Positions 18,511 through 27,162 of a DNA stretch of 64,000 bases are shown piece after piece. The notes below the pieces were generated by a model. It ran no database searches, was not told the origin of the DNA, and was given only the letters and a program-made list of their open reading frames with translations. This DNA comes from Planctomycetota bacterium (lineage in GTDB: Bacteria; Planctomycetota; Phycisphaerae; Phycisphaerales; SM1A02), in assembly GCA_022562915.1 (NCBI GenBank), contig JADFOJ010000003.1:32863-96862 (forward strand), given 5' to 3'. The position numbers were made by a program, and so were the translations under genes. Position 1 is the stretch's first letter; the number at the start of each line of letters is the position of its first letter.

Positions 18511-19034
18511 GGCCGGCCGCCCTGGAGCCGCTCCCGCACGGCGCGGAGTTCGTCGCGAATATCGGTCAGCAGGGCGACGGCGATGTCGCCATCAGGTGCC
18601 GGCGCGGCCGGCGCCTGCCCGGGCTCGCCGGGCTCGTCGAACCGCGCGCCGCGCATGCGCGAGTAGAGAAAGTCGCGGACCTGCTCGTAATCGATCAGCC
18701 CCACGATCGACATCTCCGACGAGCTGCTGCCGGCGGCCGTCTGGATGTTGATGGTGGCAAGTCCCAGCCACCGCTCGATGATCCCGCGCGACAGGTGGAT
18801 GTCCTGGATGCGGGCGTAGGTCAGGAAGATCTCGCGCCTCCACAAGAGCCCCCACGCCATGGTGATCCCCTCGTCATCGAAGCGGTACTTGAGCGTCTCG
18901 TACTTGAAGAAACTCGGAACGAACACGAACGGGAACGCGGGTCCGGTCAGGGCCGCCCGCACGATGTACTGCGTCAGAAGCTTGCGGTCCGGACGGGTGA
19001 TCTCGTGTACGCGCGTGAAATCGGTTTCGGTCAT
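18507..19034 (-). CDS. Bacterial PH-domain (bPH2-type) protein
   Basis: The 175-residue product starts at the ATG at 19034; the frame is open further upstream, but that part lies antisense to the MOSC gene and is not coding. It has a hydrophobic segment (ALTGPAFPFVFVPSFF) and a bPH2 core: YRFDDEGITMAWGLLWRREI, TYARIQDIHLSRGIIERWLGL, ATINIQTAAGSSSSEMSI. A proline/alanine-rich linker leads to a C-terminal amphipathic helix (DIRDELRAVRERL). It is the first gene of a two-gene PH unit, divergent from the MOSC gene with 63 bases between starts. Confidence 0.78.
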   Translation of the reverse strand: MTETDFTRVHEITRPDRKLLTQYIVRAALTGPAFPFVFVPSFFKYETLKYRFDDEGITMAWGLLWRREIFLTYARIQDIHLSRGIIERWLGLATINIQTAAGSSSSEMSIVGLIDYEQVRDFLYSRMRGARFDEPGEPGQAPAAPAPDGDIAVALLTDIRDELRAVRERLQGGRP

Positions 19035-19097
19035 GGGTCGTCCCTGCACCGGAACATACCAGAATCCCGGCTCGCAAAAGCAGGTACACTGCCGACG

Positions 19098-19784
19098 ATG
19101 ACGCCGGAGCATTCCGCAAAGCTCGTCTCGGTCAACGTGGGTGCGCCCCGTGACGTCCAGTGGAAGGGCCGGACCGTGTCCACCGGCATCTACAAGGAGC
19201 CGGTCGACGGCCGCGTGACGGTGAACACGCTGAACCTCGAGGGTGACACCCAGGCTGATCTCTCCGTTCACGGCGGGCCGAGCAAGGCGATCTACGCCTA
19301 CCCGGCGGAACACTATTCGTATTGGCGGCAGGAGTTCCCGGACATGGAGCTGCCGTGGGGCATGTTCGGCGAGAACCTCACCACCGAGGGCCTGCTGGAA
19401 GACACCGTGCGCATCGGCGATCGGTTCTCCATCGGGACCACGACGATGCAGGTCACCGAGCCGCGCACGCCGTGCTACAAGCTGGCCGTCCGGTTCGAGC
19501 GGGTCGACATCGTGCGGTTGTTCAAGAACAGCGGCCGGACCGGCTTTTACCTGCGCGTCCTGGAGGAGGGGTTCGTGGAAGCGGGCGACGAGATCGACCT
19601 GCTCGCACAGGACCCCGCGGAAGTCACCGTCGCGGACATCACCCGCTTGCACACCCAGGACAAGGCCGCCAACGCCGAGTTACTGCGGCAGGCGATCACC
19701 GTCGGGGCACTCGGCGAAAACTGGCGCGAGTACTTCCGGCACGAGCTGAAGAAACTCGAAGCGTCCGCCGCGGCGGACGGCTGA
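19098..19784 (+). CDS. MOSC-domain protein (YiiM-like)
   Basis: The 228-residue protein carries the MOSC core: TGIYKEPVDGRV, NLEGDTQADLSVHGGPSKAI, YPAEHYSYW, GMFGENLTT, and the conserved cysteine in EPRTPCYKL. It ends with the small C-terminal helical domain seen in YiiM. MOSC domains bind molybdenum cofactor. YiiM and YcbX detoxify N-hydroxylated bases such as 6-hydroxylaminopurine in E. coli (family knowledge). The last 38 codons and about 55 bases beyond are duplicated 1,397 bases downstream, on the far side of a two-gene insertion. Confidence 0.88.
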   Translation: MTPEHSAKLVSVNVGAPRDVQWKGRTVSTGIYKEPVDGRVTVNTLNLEGDTQADLSVHGGPSKAIYAYPAEHYSYWRQEFPDMELPWGMFGENLTTEGLLEDTVRIGDRFSIGTTTMQVTEPRTPCYKLAVRFERVDIVRLFKNSGRTGFYLRVLEEGFVEAGDEIDLLAQDPAEVTVADITRLHTQDKAANAELLRQAITVGALGENWREYFRHELKKLEASAAADG

Positions 19785-19840
19785 CCACGGCGGCGACCAA
19801 GGGAACACGCGCTGCAACCAAGGAACAGGCGGCGCATCCA
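19669..19840 (+). repeat. Direct repeat, copy 1 (3' end of the MOSC gene and following bases)
   Basis: About 172 bases covering the MOSC C-terminal codons, its TGA and 56 bases downstream. They match 21066-21237 with scattered substitutions, many at third codon positions, and appear collinear without gaps. The copies bracket the nucleotidyltransferase-like/Xre pair. Confidence 0.85.
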
Positions 19841-20049
19841 GGGCACACGTGGGTGTCCCGCGACGCCGGCGCCCGAAGGACCACTGCCTGCCAGGCCAAC
19901 CCAACCCCACCGAGTGCGCGCCAGGTCATGGCTTCCGGACGTCGAAGGTGAGTCGCCCCTGGGCGATCGTCCATGGTCGGTAGGCCCCGTGGTCCAGTTA
20001 CTGTCATCGCCGGGCACCTCGTCGCCCTCGTACTGTACGGGAGTCATCG

Positions 20050-20583
20050 TTGGTGTCTCAGTCATGTTGGCACAGAGGGTACGACCTCTCGGTCGAGGAA
20101 CTCAAGTCGTCAGCGCTGGTTCCTGGGCCGGGCGAACCGCGGGTATGCCCGAGTTGGGACGCTCCTTGGCGAGAGGCTCTCGTTGGCAACCTCGAGATCC
20201 TCGTGGGGCAGCTCTGGCAAGTCGGGATCACAGAGATCTTCGTGGATGGGTCGTTCGCAGAGGAGAAGGACCATCCAAACGATATTGACGGATACTTCGA
20301 TTGTGAGCTACAGCGACTGAGCAGCGGGGAACTTCAAACGGAACTGAATCTCCTGGATCCGCACAAGATCTGGACATGAGATCCCAACTCGCGTCGCCCG
20401 TACCAAGGGTATCCGAAGCAACAGCTCCCGATGTGGCATCAGTATCGCGTGGAGTTGTATCCGCATTGCGGGCTGCCTTCAGGAATAGTGGATGCCTACG
20501 GCCATCAACTCGAGTTCCCATCGGCATTCAGGCAGTCGCGTCGGGATAGTAAGCCGCGAGGCATTGTCAAGATTCGGAGGTAA
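20050..20583 (+). pseudogene. Nucleotidyltransferase-like gene (DUF6932-like) interrupted by an in-frame TGA
   Basis: The frame starts at TTG 20050 or GTG 20053. It encodes FVDGSFAEEKDHPNDIDGY, a GS-x(n)-DxD pattern typical of minimal nucleotidyltransferases, and is stopped by TGA at 20377-20379. The same frame then continues for 67 codons with clear protein character (QQLPMWHQYRVELYPHCG, HQLEFPSAFRQSRRD, PRGIVKIRR) to a TAA at 20581. The combination recalls proteins often labelled DUF6932 (from memory). The TGA sits in IWT-stop-DPN, where a tryptophan would fit, so a TGG to TGA mutation is the simplest reading. The stop lies 3 bases before the Xre-type gene, so the two formed one operon resembling a toxin-antitoxin or MNT-regulator pair. 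Confidence 0.65.
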
Positions 20584-20586
20584 GCC

Positions 20587-21033
20587 ATGATTCGCAACGA
20601 GACCGAATATGGGGAAGCGGTGGCGCGCCTCAAGGTGGAGCGGGTTCGGTTTGCCGAACATGAGCGGAACCTGGAGGAGACGGGCCTGTCGAAAGAGGAA
20701 ATCAAGCGTGTGCTCGACCCCATGGTATCGTTCCATCTGCAACTTGCGGAGGAGGTGGAAAGCTACGAGAGGTTGAGGCGTGGTGAGTTTGCGGAGATCC
20801 GAAACCTTCGCGCCATTGGGCAGCTGCTGATTGGCGTTCGCATTGCTCACGGCCTCAGCCAGCGAGACCTGGCGGAACGTCTTGGGGTGCACGAGTCGCA
20901 GGTATCGCGCGATGAGCGGAACGAGTATTTCAACGTTACGCTTGAGCGTGCGGCTAAGATATTCGACGCGCTCGACGTTGAACTTCTGACAACTGTTCAG
21001 TCCGCTGGTACCGGACCGACTGTGTCCGCGTAG
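20587..21033 (+). CDS. Xre-family helix-turn-helix regulator (antitoxin-like)
   Basis: The 148-residue product has an N-terminal coiled region of about 75 residues (EYGEAVARLKVERVRFAEHE) and a C-terminal HTH: IGQLLIGVRIAHGLSQRDLA, RLGVHESQVSRDE, ALDVELLTTVQ. This arrangement is common in antitoxin-like regulators paired with an upstream gene. It begins 3 bases after the interrupted nucleotidyltransferase-like gene. It probably binds its own promoter region. Base and codon usage looks less GC-biased than that of neighbouring genes, which supports acquisition by transfer. Confidence 0.8.
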   Translation: MIRNETEYGEAVARLKVERVRFAEHERNLEETGLSKEEIKRVLDPMVSFHLQLAEEVESYERLRRGEFAEIRNLRAIGQLLIGVRIAHGLSQRDLAERLGVHESQVSRDERNEYFNVTLERAAKIFDALDVELLTTVQSAGTGPTVSA

Positions 21034-21065
21034 CAGCCTGTATCTCTGCGGGCGATCGGAGTGCG

Positions 21066-21237
21066 GCAACGCCAAACTGCTGCGGCAGGCGATCACGGTC
21101 GGGGCGCTCGGCGAGGAATGGCGCGAGTACGTCCGGCACGAGCTGAAGAAACTCGAAGCGGCCGCCGCGCCGGACGGCTGACCACGGCGGCGACCGAGGG
21201 AACACGCGCTGCAACCAAGGAACAGGCGGCGCATCCA
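21066..21237 (+). repeat. Direct repeat, copy 2 (diverged duplicate of the MOSC 3' end)
   Basis: It matches 19669-19840 without evident gaps. It still encodes LLRQAITVGALGEEWREYV and HELKKLEAAAAPDG followed by TGA at 21179, in a frame with no start. Differences between copies are mostly silent or conservative. This suggests that the second copy derives from a diverged functional MOSC allele rather than from recent tandem duplication. Confidence 0.82.
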
Positions 21238-21263
21238 AGGAACAGGTGGGACTGCCCTGCAGG

Positions 21264-21356
21264 GGGTGGCACGGTTGAACTCGCGAAGCGAGTTCGGCCG
21301 TGGTTGGGCGTCGCACCACGGGCGACCTCGCTATCGCTCGGTCGACCGTGCCACCC
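21264..21356. repeat. Dispersed GGTGGCACGG inverted-repeat element, copy C
   Basis: The ends are GGGTGGCACGGTTGAA and TCGACCGTGCCACCC, with inner palindromes CTCGCGAAGCGAG and CCGTGGTTGGGCGTCGCACCACGG-like. It stops 4 bases before the zwf stop codon. The whole gap 21034-21360 is filled by direct repeat copy 2 and this element; no gene is visible there. Confidence 0.83.
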
Positions 21357-21360
21357 GGAG

Positions 21361-22965
21361 TCAGGCAGGTGTTCCCACGGGATTGTGCCACCCGTGGCCG
21401 TGGCCGTGGGCGCTGAGCAGGCGGTCGGCGCTGGAGGGTCCCCAGCTTCCCGCGGGATAGTTCGCGTGCAGGTTCCGGCGGATCTTCTCTGACTCCGGGC
21501 CCAGCAGCGGCATCACCGCCCGCCACGCGCCTTCGACCTCGTAGCGGTGCTGGAAGAGCGTCTGGTCGCCGCGCATCGCGTCGATGATGAGCGGGCCGTA
21601 CGCCTCCACGGGATCGGCACCGAAGCGCTGCGAGTAATCGAAGTCCATCGCCACCGTGTCGAGGCGCATGCCGAGACCGGGAACCTTGCCGTCGAAACGC
21701 AGGCTCACCCCGCTGTTCGGTGCGATCTCGATGATGATCCGGTTGGCCGGCCGGATCGTGGACGCCTTGTCGAGGTGCCCGAAAATCCGCGCCGGTGGAT
21801 GCTTGAACTGGATGACGATCTCGGTGCGCTTGGCGGCCATGCGCTTGCCGGTGCGCAGCAGGAACGGCGTGCCCGCCCAGCGCCAGTTGTCGAAGGTCAG
21901 TCTCACGGCGGCGAACGTCTCAGTAACGGTCGTGTCGGGCACACCGGCGTTCAGGTGGTATGCCGGCTCACGGTCGTCGCCGCCGTACTGCCCCAGCGCC
22001 GCGTGCTGCTCCAGCCGGTCGAGCGGCAGCGGCTCGATGGCATCGATGATCTTGATCTTCTCCTGCCGGATGTGGTGGTTCGTGAAGCTGGTCGGCGGCT
22101 CCATCGCCACCAGGGCCATGACCTGGAGCAGGTGCGACTGGATCATGTCGCGGATCGCTCCGACCCCGTCATAGAACGCCGCGCGGTCGCCCGCGCCGAC
22201 GGTCTCCGCCGCGGTGATCTGGACGTGATCGATGTACTGCTGGTTCCACAGGGGCTCGAAGATCGTGTTGGCGAACCGGAACACCAGCAGGTTCTGCACG
22301 ATCTCCTTGCCGAGGTAATGATCGATCCGGTAGATCGCGTCCTCCTCGAACGCGCGCCCCAGCGTCCGGTTGAGCCCCTTGGCCGAATCGATGTCGTGGC
22401 CGAAGGGCTTTTCCACGATGATCCGCTGCCAGGGCATGACGTCGCGATCGAGGCTGCACCAGCGCCGCCCCTCCAGGATCAACCCGCCGGAGTCGAGGCA
22501 TTCGATGATGGGTTCGTACAGTTTCGGGGCAACCGCCAGGTGGAACAGGATGTTGCCGCCTCCGCCGCGCTCAGCGGTCAGCGCGGCGATCCGCTCGCTG
22601 AGTTTCGGGTAGATTTCCGGTTCCGTCGCGCTGCCGGAGAAGTAGTGAATACGCCGGGCAAACACGTCCCACGCGGATTTCTCGAAGCGGCCGGCATGTT
22701 CCCTGACCCGCGGCGCAAGGCGATCCCGCCACTGGTCGTCGGTCATCGGCGTCCGGCTCACACCCAGGATAGACGTCTCGGCCGGCAGATCGCCGCTGAC
22801 GGACATGTCGTACACGGCGGGAATGATCTTGCGCGACGTGAGGTCACCGGAGGCCCCGAAGATCACCAGCACGCATGGGTCCGCTCCGCGAGGCACGGCT
22901 GCATCATAAGGGGCCCTGATAGAATGAGCCGTCGCACCGAGCCTGGCGAGGATCGTCGCGAGCAA
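21361..22965 (-). CDS. zwf: Glucose-6-phosphate 1-dehydrogenase
   Basis: Zwf oxidises glucose-6-phosphate to 6-phosphogluconolactone with NADP, the entry to the oxidative pentose phosphate and Entner-Doudoroff routes. Visible are the nucleotide-binding [18 protein letters not shown], substrate motif EKPFGHD, active-site [19 protein letters not shown] and GKRMAAK. Length and order fit the family. The longest frame starts at TTG 22965 (534 aa). The GTG at 22896, which begins [17 protein letters not shown], may be the true start (511 aa). The C-terminus is histidine-rich (HGHGHGWHN). No gnd, pgl or edd is adjacent. Confidence 0.93.
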   Translation of the reverse strand: MLATILARLGATAHSIRAPYDAAVPRGADPCVLVIFGASGDLTSRKIIPAVYDMSVSGDLPAETSILGVSRTPMTDDQWRDRLAPRVREHAGRFEKSAWDVFARRIHYFSGSATEPEIYPKLSERIAALTAERGGGGNILFHLAVAPKLYEPIIECLDSGGLILEGRRWCSLDRDVMPWQRIIVEKPFGHDIDSAKGLNRTLGRAFEEDAIYRIDHYLGKEIVQNLLVFRFANTIFEPLWNQQYIDHVQITAAETVGAGDRAAFYDGVGAIRDMIQSHLLQVMALVAMEPPTSFTNHHIRQEKIKIIDAIEPLPLDRLEQHAALGQYGGDDREPAYHLNAGVPDTTVTETFAAVRLTFDNWRWAGTPFLLRTGKRMAAKRTEIVIQFKHPPARIFGHLDKASTIRPANRIIIEIAPNSGVSLRFDGKVPGLGMRLDTVAMDFDYSQRFGADPVEAYGPLIIDAMRGDQTLFQHRYEVEGAWRAVMPLLGPESEKIRRNLHANYPAGSWGPSSADRLLSAHGHGHGWHNPVGTPA

Positions 22966-23070
22966 GAAGGCCGAATCAGGCGGCTTCCCATGCCGTTGAT
23001 GGAGGCCGACGCCGCACGCGACGATTCTCGTCGGGCGAATGCAGGCTCATTCCGTCAGCCGGCTGGACTT

Positions 23071-23988
23071 TCACGGTCGGGGGTGATATTTCCGGATGAC
23101 TTCCTTGAGCTGTGACCGGTCGACGTGGGTGTAGATCTGGGTCGTGGCGATGTCCGCGTGACCGAGCAGTTCCTGGACGACGCGGAGATCCGCCCCGCCG
23201 GCCAGCAGGTGGGTCGCAAAGCTGTGGCGAAGCTGATGCGGGTGGATGTCTCCGAGCCCGGCAAGCACGGCGTTGCGCCGCACGATCTGCCACACCGCGA
23301 CGCGCTCCAGGGGCCGTCCGGTGTGTGACAGAAGCAGTCGCTCGGCATCGCGGCCGTCCTCCCAGCGGCACAGGTGCGGGCGGGTCTCCTGGAGGTAGCG
23401 GTCGGTCCATTGCCCGGCGGGTCGGCCCACGGGCACCAGCCGCTGCTTATTGCCCTTGCCGGAGACCATGAGAACCAGCACCGTCGGGTTGTACTCCCGG
23501 ACGTGCAGTGCGGCGACCTCCGACGCTCGCAGGCCCGCGGCGTACATGAGTTCAAGCATCGCCTTGTCGCGCAGCCACAGGCGGCCGTGCTCCGGAGCGG
23601 GTGCCTCCAGCAGCGTCTTCATTTTTCCCGGCGAGAGTACGCCCGGCAGCCGCTTCCACCTCGTCGGCGACTCCAGCAGCCGGGTCGGATCCTCGCCGAT
23701 GAGCCGGTTCGCCAGCAGGAACCGGTAGAACACGCGCAGCGTGGCCAGGTGCCGGGCGATCGACGACGCCTGGAGGCGGCGCGTCGCGTGCAATCTCCGC
23801 AGGTGATCGGCGAGGTGCTCCGGCAAGGTCGCGTCGACGCCGGGGACCCCCTGCTCGCGCAGATCATCGACCATGTCGCGCAGATCACGGCCGTATGCCT
23901 CCAGCGTGGCGGGCGCGAGCCCGGCCTCGACCCGCAGCCAGGTGAGGAACTCGCCGACGGGGCCGGCAAAAGAAGTAACGGTCGGCAC
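23071..23988 (-). CDS. Tyrosine recombinase of the XerC/XerD type
   Basis: The 305-residue product has the SAM-like N-terminal domain (GPVGEFLTWLRVEAGLAPAT) and the full catalytic set: R154 in AAGLRASEV, K178 in SGKGNKQR, H251 and R254 in HPHQLRHSFATHLL, H277 in LLGHADIATT and the nucleophile Y286 in QIYTHV. Length and lack of extra domains indicate a chromosomal Xer recombinase, which resolves chromosome dimers at dif, rather than a phage integrase. The GTG at 23988 is chosen because CGGAG lies 7 bases upstream and it matches the usual Xer N-terminus. No dif site was recognised in the window. Confidence 0.9.
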   Translation of the reverse strand: MPTVTSFAGPVGEFLTWLRVEAGLAPATLEAYGRDLRDMVDDLREQGVPGVDATLPEHLADHLRRLHATRRLQASSIARHLATLRVFYRFLLANRLIGEDPTRLLESPTRWKRLPGVLSPGKMKTLLEAPAPEHGRLWLRDKAMLELMYAAGLRASEVAALHVREYNPTVLVLMVSGKGNKQRLVPVGRPAGQWTDRYLQETRPHLCRWEDGRDAERLLLSHTGRPLERVAVWQIVRRNAVLAGLGDIHPHQLRHSFATHLLAGGADLRVVQELLGHADIATTQIYTHVDRSQLKEVIRKYHPRP

Positions 23989-24033
23989 GAGGAAGCTCCG
24001 CAACGGGAGATCTCTTCGACCGCAGCCGTGGTC

Positions 24034-24054
24034 GGGGGGCACAAAACACCCCCC
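24034..24054. other. G6/C6 hairpin in the divergent Xer-flagellar gap
   Basis: GGGGGG and CCCCCC flank CACAAAACA, giving a 6-bp GC stem with a 9-base loop. A second small palindrome, CTTGCG-CCTC-CGCAAG, follows at about 24063. The gap 23989-24182 should hold the promoters of both the recombinase and the flagellar operon, but no sigma-28 or sigma-54 site could be identified with confidence. Confidence 0.35.
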
Positions 24055-24182
24055 AGGGGCAGGTCTTGCGCCTCCGCAAGCGCGACGAGGCCGCGACGGG
24101 GCCGCCCCGCGGCGCATTCGGGCAGTGGTACGCGGATTGCCATGAGACGGGCTGACGAACCACCTGCGGCAAGGAGTGCCCG

Positions 24183-24398
24183 GTGCGTGCCCACATACGC
24201 AAGCTGATCGACCAAGCACAACGACCCGTGGACCCCATCGCGCTGGAGTGCACACGGGGCACGGCACTGCGCCTGGCGTCCGAGACGATCCGGCTCGCGC
24301 GCCTCGCCGCCTCCACCCACATGATTCTCTCTGCCAGGATGACGGTCACCGGTATCGACCGCGTCGGGACCGGGGGATTCGGGAAGGATTCGGCATGA
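24183..24398 (+). CDS. Small basic protein leading the flagellar operon
   Basis: A 71-residue protein of unknown function. It is likely real: GTG 24183 is preceded at 6 bases by AAGGAG, and its TGA overlaps the ATG of the FlgF-like gene (ATGA at 24395-24398), giving translational coupling. The sequence is basic and helical (RAHIRKLIDQAQRPVDP, ALRLASETIRLARLAAST). It has no signal peptide or membrane segment. A link to flagellar assembly is inferred only from position. Confidence 0.6.
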   Translation: MRAHIRKLIDQAQRPVDPIALECTRGTALRLASETIRLARLAASTHMILSARMTVTGIDRVGTGGFGKDSA

Positions 24399-25168
24399 AC
24401 TACGGTCTGTACCTCGCCGCCGCCGGCGCGCTGAGCGCGTCGCACCGGCAGGACGTGCTCACGAACAACCTGGTGAACTCGGAGACCGTCGGCTTCAAGC
24501 CCGACATGGTCTTCGGGCGACAACGGCTGCCGGCCCGGCTGGATTCCCACGGCTACGGCGCCGGGATCGACCCGCAGCTGATGCTGGAGCGGCTCGGCGG
24601 CTCGCCGACGCTCGACCCCACACGCATCGATCTCACGCAGGGCGGCCTCTCCGAGACGGGCAACAACCTGGACCTGGCCATCAACGGCAAGGGGTTCTTC
24701 GTGGTCCAGGACGGTAACCAGGCGCTTCACCTGACACGGGACGGCCGGTTCGCGATCAACGGCGAGGGCCGGCTGGTCATGGCCAACAACGGCATGGCCG
24801 TCCTGGATTCGCGCAACCGGCCCATTCGCATCGACCGGAACGTGCCGGTAGAGATCAACTCGCGCGGCGACATCGAGCAGGAGGGAACCGTCGTCGCGAC
24901 GATCCGGGTCGTCATGCCCGCCGATCCGGGCGACCTGGTCAAGGTCGGCGGCAACCTGCTGCGCTCGGATTCGATTCCGGAGCCGTCGAACCGCGGGTTC
25001 GACGGTCGGATCCTTCAGGGGCACGTCGAGAACAGCTCCGTGGACCCGATCTCCCTGCTCAAGGATCTCGTCGGGGCCGCCAAGAGTTTCGGGAGCAACA
25101 TCAAGATGATGCAATTCCAGGACCACATCATGGGACAGGCCATCAACACGTTCGGACGAGTCGCCTGA
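24395..25168 (+). CDS. flgF: Flagellar basal-body rod protein (FlgF-like)
   Basis: The 257-residue product is a proximal-rod protein of the axial family. The N-terminal flagellar rod motif DVLTNNLVNSETVGFKPD pairs with the C-terminal ENSSVDPISLLKDLVGAAKS and an IMGQAINTFGRVA-type end; the two termini form the coiled-coil rod core. The middle has LDLAINGKGFFVV and LTRDGRFAIN of the FlgE/F/G domain. It is assigned FlgF because a canonical FlgG follows directly. The ATG at 24395 has GGGAAGGA upstream and overlaps the small leader gene. Confidence 0.88.
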   Translation: MNYGLYLAAAGALSASHRQDVLTNNLVNSETVGFKPDMVFGRQRLPARLDSHGYGAGIDPQLMLERLGGSPTLDPTRIDLTQGGLSETGNNLDLAINGKGFFVVQDGNQALHLTRDGRFAINGEGRLVMANNGMAVLDSRNRPIRIDRNVPVEINSRGDIEQEGTVVATIRVVMPADPGDLVKVGGNLLRSDSIPEPSNRGFDGRILQGHVENSSVDPISLLKDLVGAAKSFGSNIKMMQFQDHIMGQAINTFGRVA

Positions 25169-25193
25169 TCCCGCACACCAAGGAAAACAACCC

Positions 25194-26003
25194 ATGGCCG
25201 TCATTGCCCTCAGTACTGCCGCGACCGGGCTCTCCGCCCAGGCGACGAACCTGGATGTGATCGCCAACAACCTGGCCAACAGCAACACCCCCGGTTTCAA
25301 GGCGAGCCGCGTCAACTTCCAGGACCTCATCTACCAGGAGCGGAAGCTGCCCGGCGTCGAGAACAGGCAGGGACTTCGCCGGCCGATCGGGCTCTACGTC
25401 GGCCTGGGCGTCAAGGTCGCCGGGACGCAACTGGACTTCCGCCAGGGCTCCGCGGAGGAGACGGGGCGCAAACTCGATCTCCTCATCGACGGCCAGGGCT
25501 TCTTCCAGGTCGAGATCGAGGACGATATCGGCGAAGGCATCGGCTACACGCGCGCCGGCAACTTCACGCTCAACGAAGACGGTGAAATCGTCCTCGCGAC
25601 GGACCAGGGACGCAGGCTGATCCCGTCCATCGTCATTCCCGACGATGCCACCACGATCGAGATCAGCAGCGACGGCATCGTGAGCATCCAGCTCCCGGGC
25701 CAGATCGATCCGACCGTCGTGGCCACCATCGAGCTGGCGACGTTCATCAACAACGCCGGGATGCGCCAGATCGGCGAGAACCTCTTCATACCCTCCGCGG
25801 CCTCGGGCGACCCGGCGATCGGCGACCCCGGCGAGAACGGGCGAGGGCTGGTCCGGCAGGGATTCCTGGAGGGTTCCAACGTGGACCCCGTCACCGAGCT
25901 GGTCGCGCTGATCCGCACACAGCGGGCCTTCGAGTTCAACAGCCAGGCGCTGCAGGCCGCCGACGAGGCGCTGCAGCAGATCAGTAATCTCAGACGGTTC
26001 TAA
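25194..26003 (+). CDS. flgG: Flagellar distal rod protein FlgG
   Basis: FlgG forms the distal rod through the periplasm and outer membrane rings. The 269-residue length is typical. N-terminal STAATGLSAQATNLDVIANN and NLANSNTPGFKASRV, central LDLLIDGQGFFQV and YTRAGNFTLNEDGEIV, and C-terminal QGFLEGSNVDPVTELVALI and RTQRAFEFNSQALQAADEAL are the family signatures. It follows the FlgF-like gene after 25 bases. Confidence 0.96.
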   Translation: MAVIALSTAATGLSAQATNLDVIANNLANSNTPGFKASRVNFQDLIYQERKLPGVENRQGLRRPIGLYVGLGVKVAGTQLDFRQGSAEETGRKLDLLIDGQGFFQVEIEDDIGEGIGYTRAGNFTLNEDGEIVLATDQGRRLIPSIVIPDDATTIEISSDGIVSIQLPGQIDPTVVATIELATFINNAGMRQIGENLFIPSAASGDPAIGDPGENGRGLVRQGFLEGSNVDPVTELVALIRTQRAFEFNSQALQAADEALQQISNLRRF

Positions 26004-26013
26004 GGGATACTCC

Positions 26014-27144
26014 ATGAGCAATACTCCTCGTAGAAAACGACGCGTCCCCCGTTGGCGACGGCGGGCTGCCCGGGTGCAATGGATCCTCGCGGCCGTCGGC
26101 GCTGCCGTGCTCGCGCATGTGACTGCCGCGGATGAGATTGCCCTCAAGCGGTCGGTGCGGCTCGCGACCGGTTCCGGCAACGTGCGGCTCGCCGACATTG
26201 CCGAACTGACCGGTCCGAGGGCCCGGCAGTACGCCGACATGGTCGTCGCGCAGGTCCATGACAGTACCAGCGCGATGGAGATCTCCGTTGGCGAGGTCCG
26301 CGCCGCGCTGACCGACGCGGGTGTGCACTGGGGCAAGGTCAACCTCAACGGCACCACCGTCATCGTTCGTCCCGGCGAACCCGGTCACGCCGTGGCGCCG
26401 ATGTTCATGACCCCTGCCAGCATCGAGCCGGTGAACGGGCCCCTGCCCCTGCCGAGCGCCGGCCCCGGCCCCGGCCGGGGCGCCTTCGAGCAGGCCGACA
26501 CGGTGACCGAACTTCAGACGCTACGCGGTGAAGTGGCCCGGATCATCGTCGCCGGGCTCGGCATGGCTCCCGAGGCCGTGCGACTGACCTTCGACGATCG
26601 CGATGCGTCGTTGCTCGACCGGGACCTGGACACCAACCGGTTCGAGATTCAGCCGTTGAGCAACCTCGACAGCGATCGGGTCCAGCTGAGCGTCCGGGTG
26701 TGGTCGCAGGGCCGCATCGTGCACCGCCAGTCGATCTCGGTTCGCCTGATGATCAGGACCGGCGTCGTCGTGCTCCATCGCGACGTCAATCGCGGTGACG
26801 TCTTGCACGAAGAGAACTTCCTCACCGAGCTGCGCTGGATCACACCGATCCAGGCATCCACGCTCTGCGGCTTCGTCGAGGCGGTGGGCCGTGTGGCGGG
26901 CATGCCGCTCAAGGCAGGCGACGTCCTCAAGAAGAAGCATGTGAAGCGCGACGTGCTCGTGCGACGCGGAGACCGGGTGATCGTCCGCTGCCTCGTCGGC
27001 GGGGTCGTGATCAGCCTCGACGCCGAGGCACGCAGCAACGGCGCCGAGGGTGATCCCGTCGAGCTGCGCAAGCTCGGCGAACGCACCACGTTCATGGCCA
27101 CCGTGTCGGGACCCGGCGCTGCGATCCTCGATCTTGCCCACTAG
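26014..27144 (+). CDS. flgA: Flagellar P-ring assembly chaperone FlgA
   Basis: FlgA is the periplasmic chaperone for P-ring (FlgI) assembly. The 376-residue product has a basic N-terminus and an export/anchor segment (VQWILAAVGAAVLAHVTAAD). After a long N-terminal part comes the SAF-type C-terminal domain: RTGVVVLHRDVNRGDVLHEE, AVGRVAGMPLKAGDVL and VRRGDRVIVRCLVGGVVIS. It is longer than the E. coli protein (about 220 residues), mainly N-terminally. It lies 10 bases after flgG. Confidence 0.88.
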   Translation: MSNTPRRKRRVPRWRRRAARVQWILAAVGAAVLAHVTAADEIALKRSVRLATGSGNVRLADIAELTGPRARQYADMVVAQVHDSTSAMEISVGEVRAALTDAGVHWGKVNLNGTTVIVRPGEPGHAVAPMFMTPASIEPVNGPLPLPSAGPGPGRGAFEQADTVTELQTLRGEVARIIVAGLGMAPEAVRLTFDDRDASLLDRDLDTNRFEIQPLSNLDSDRVQLSVRVWSQGRIVHRQSISVRLMIRTGVVVLHRDVNRGDVLHEENFLTELRWITPIQASTLCGFVEAVGRVAGMPLKAGDVLKKKHVKRDVLVRRGDRVIVRCLVGGVVISLDAEARSNGAEGDPVELRKLGERTTFMATVSGPGAAILDLAH

Positions 27145-27162
27145 TCAACGGAAGGAACTCCT

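Noticed and set aside
20377..20379. TGA as selenocysteine or as tryptophan under an alternative code
   Set aside because: Many intact genes use TGA as their normal stop, including the ATGA overlaps at thyA and folA, so a reassigned code is excluded. No SECIS-like hairpin or cysteine-homologous context was seen.
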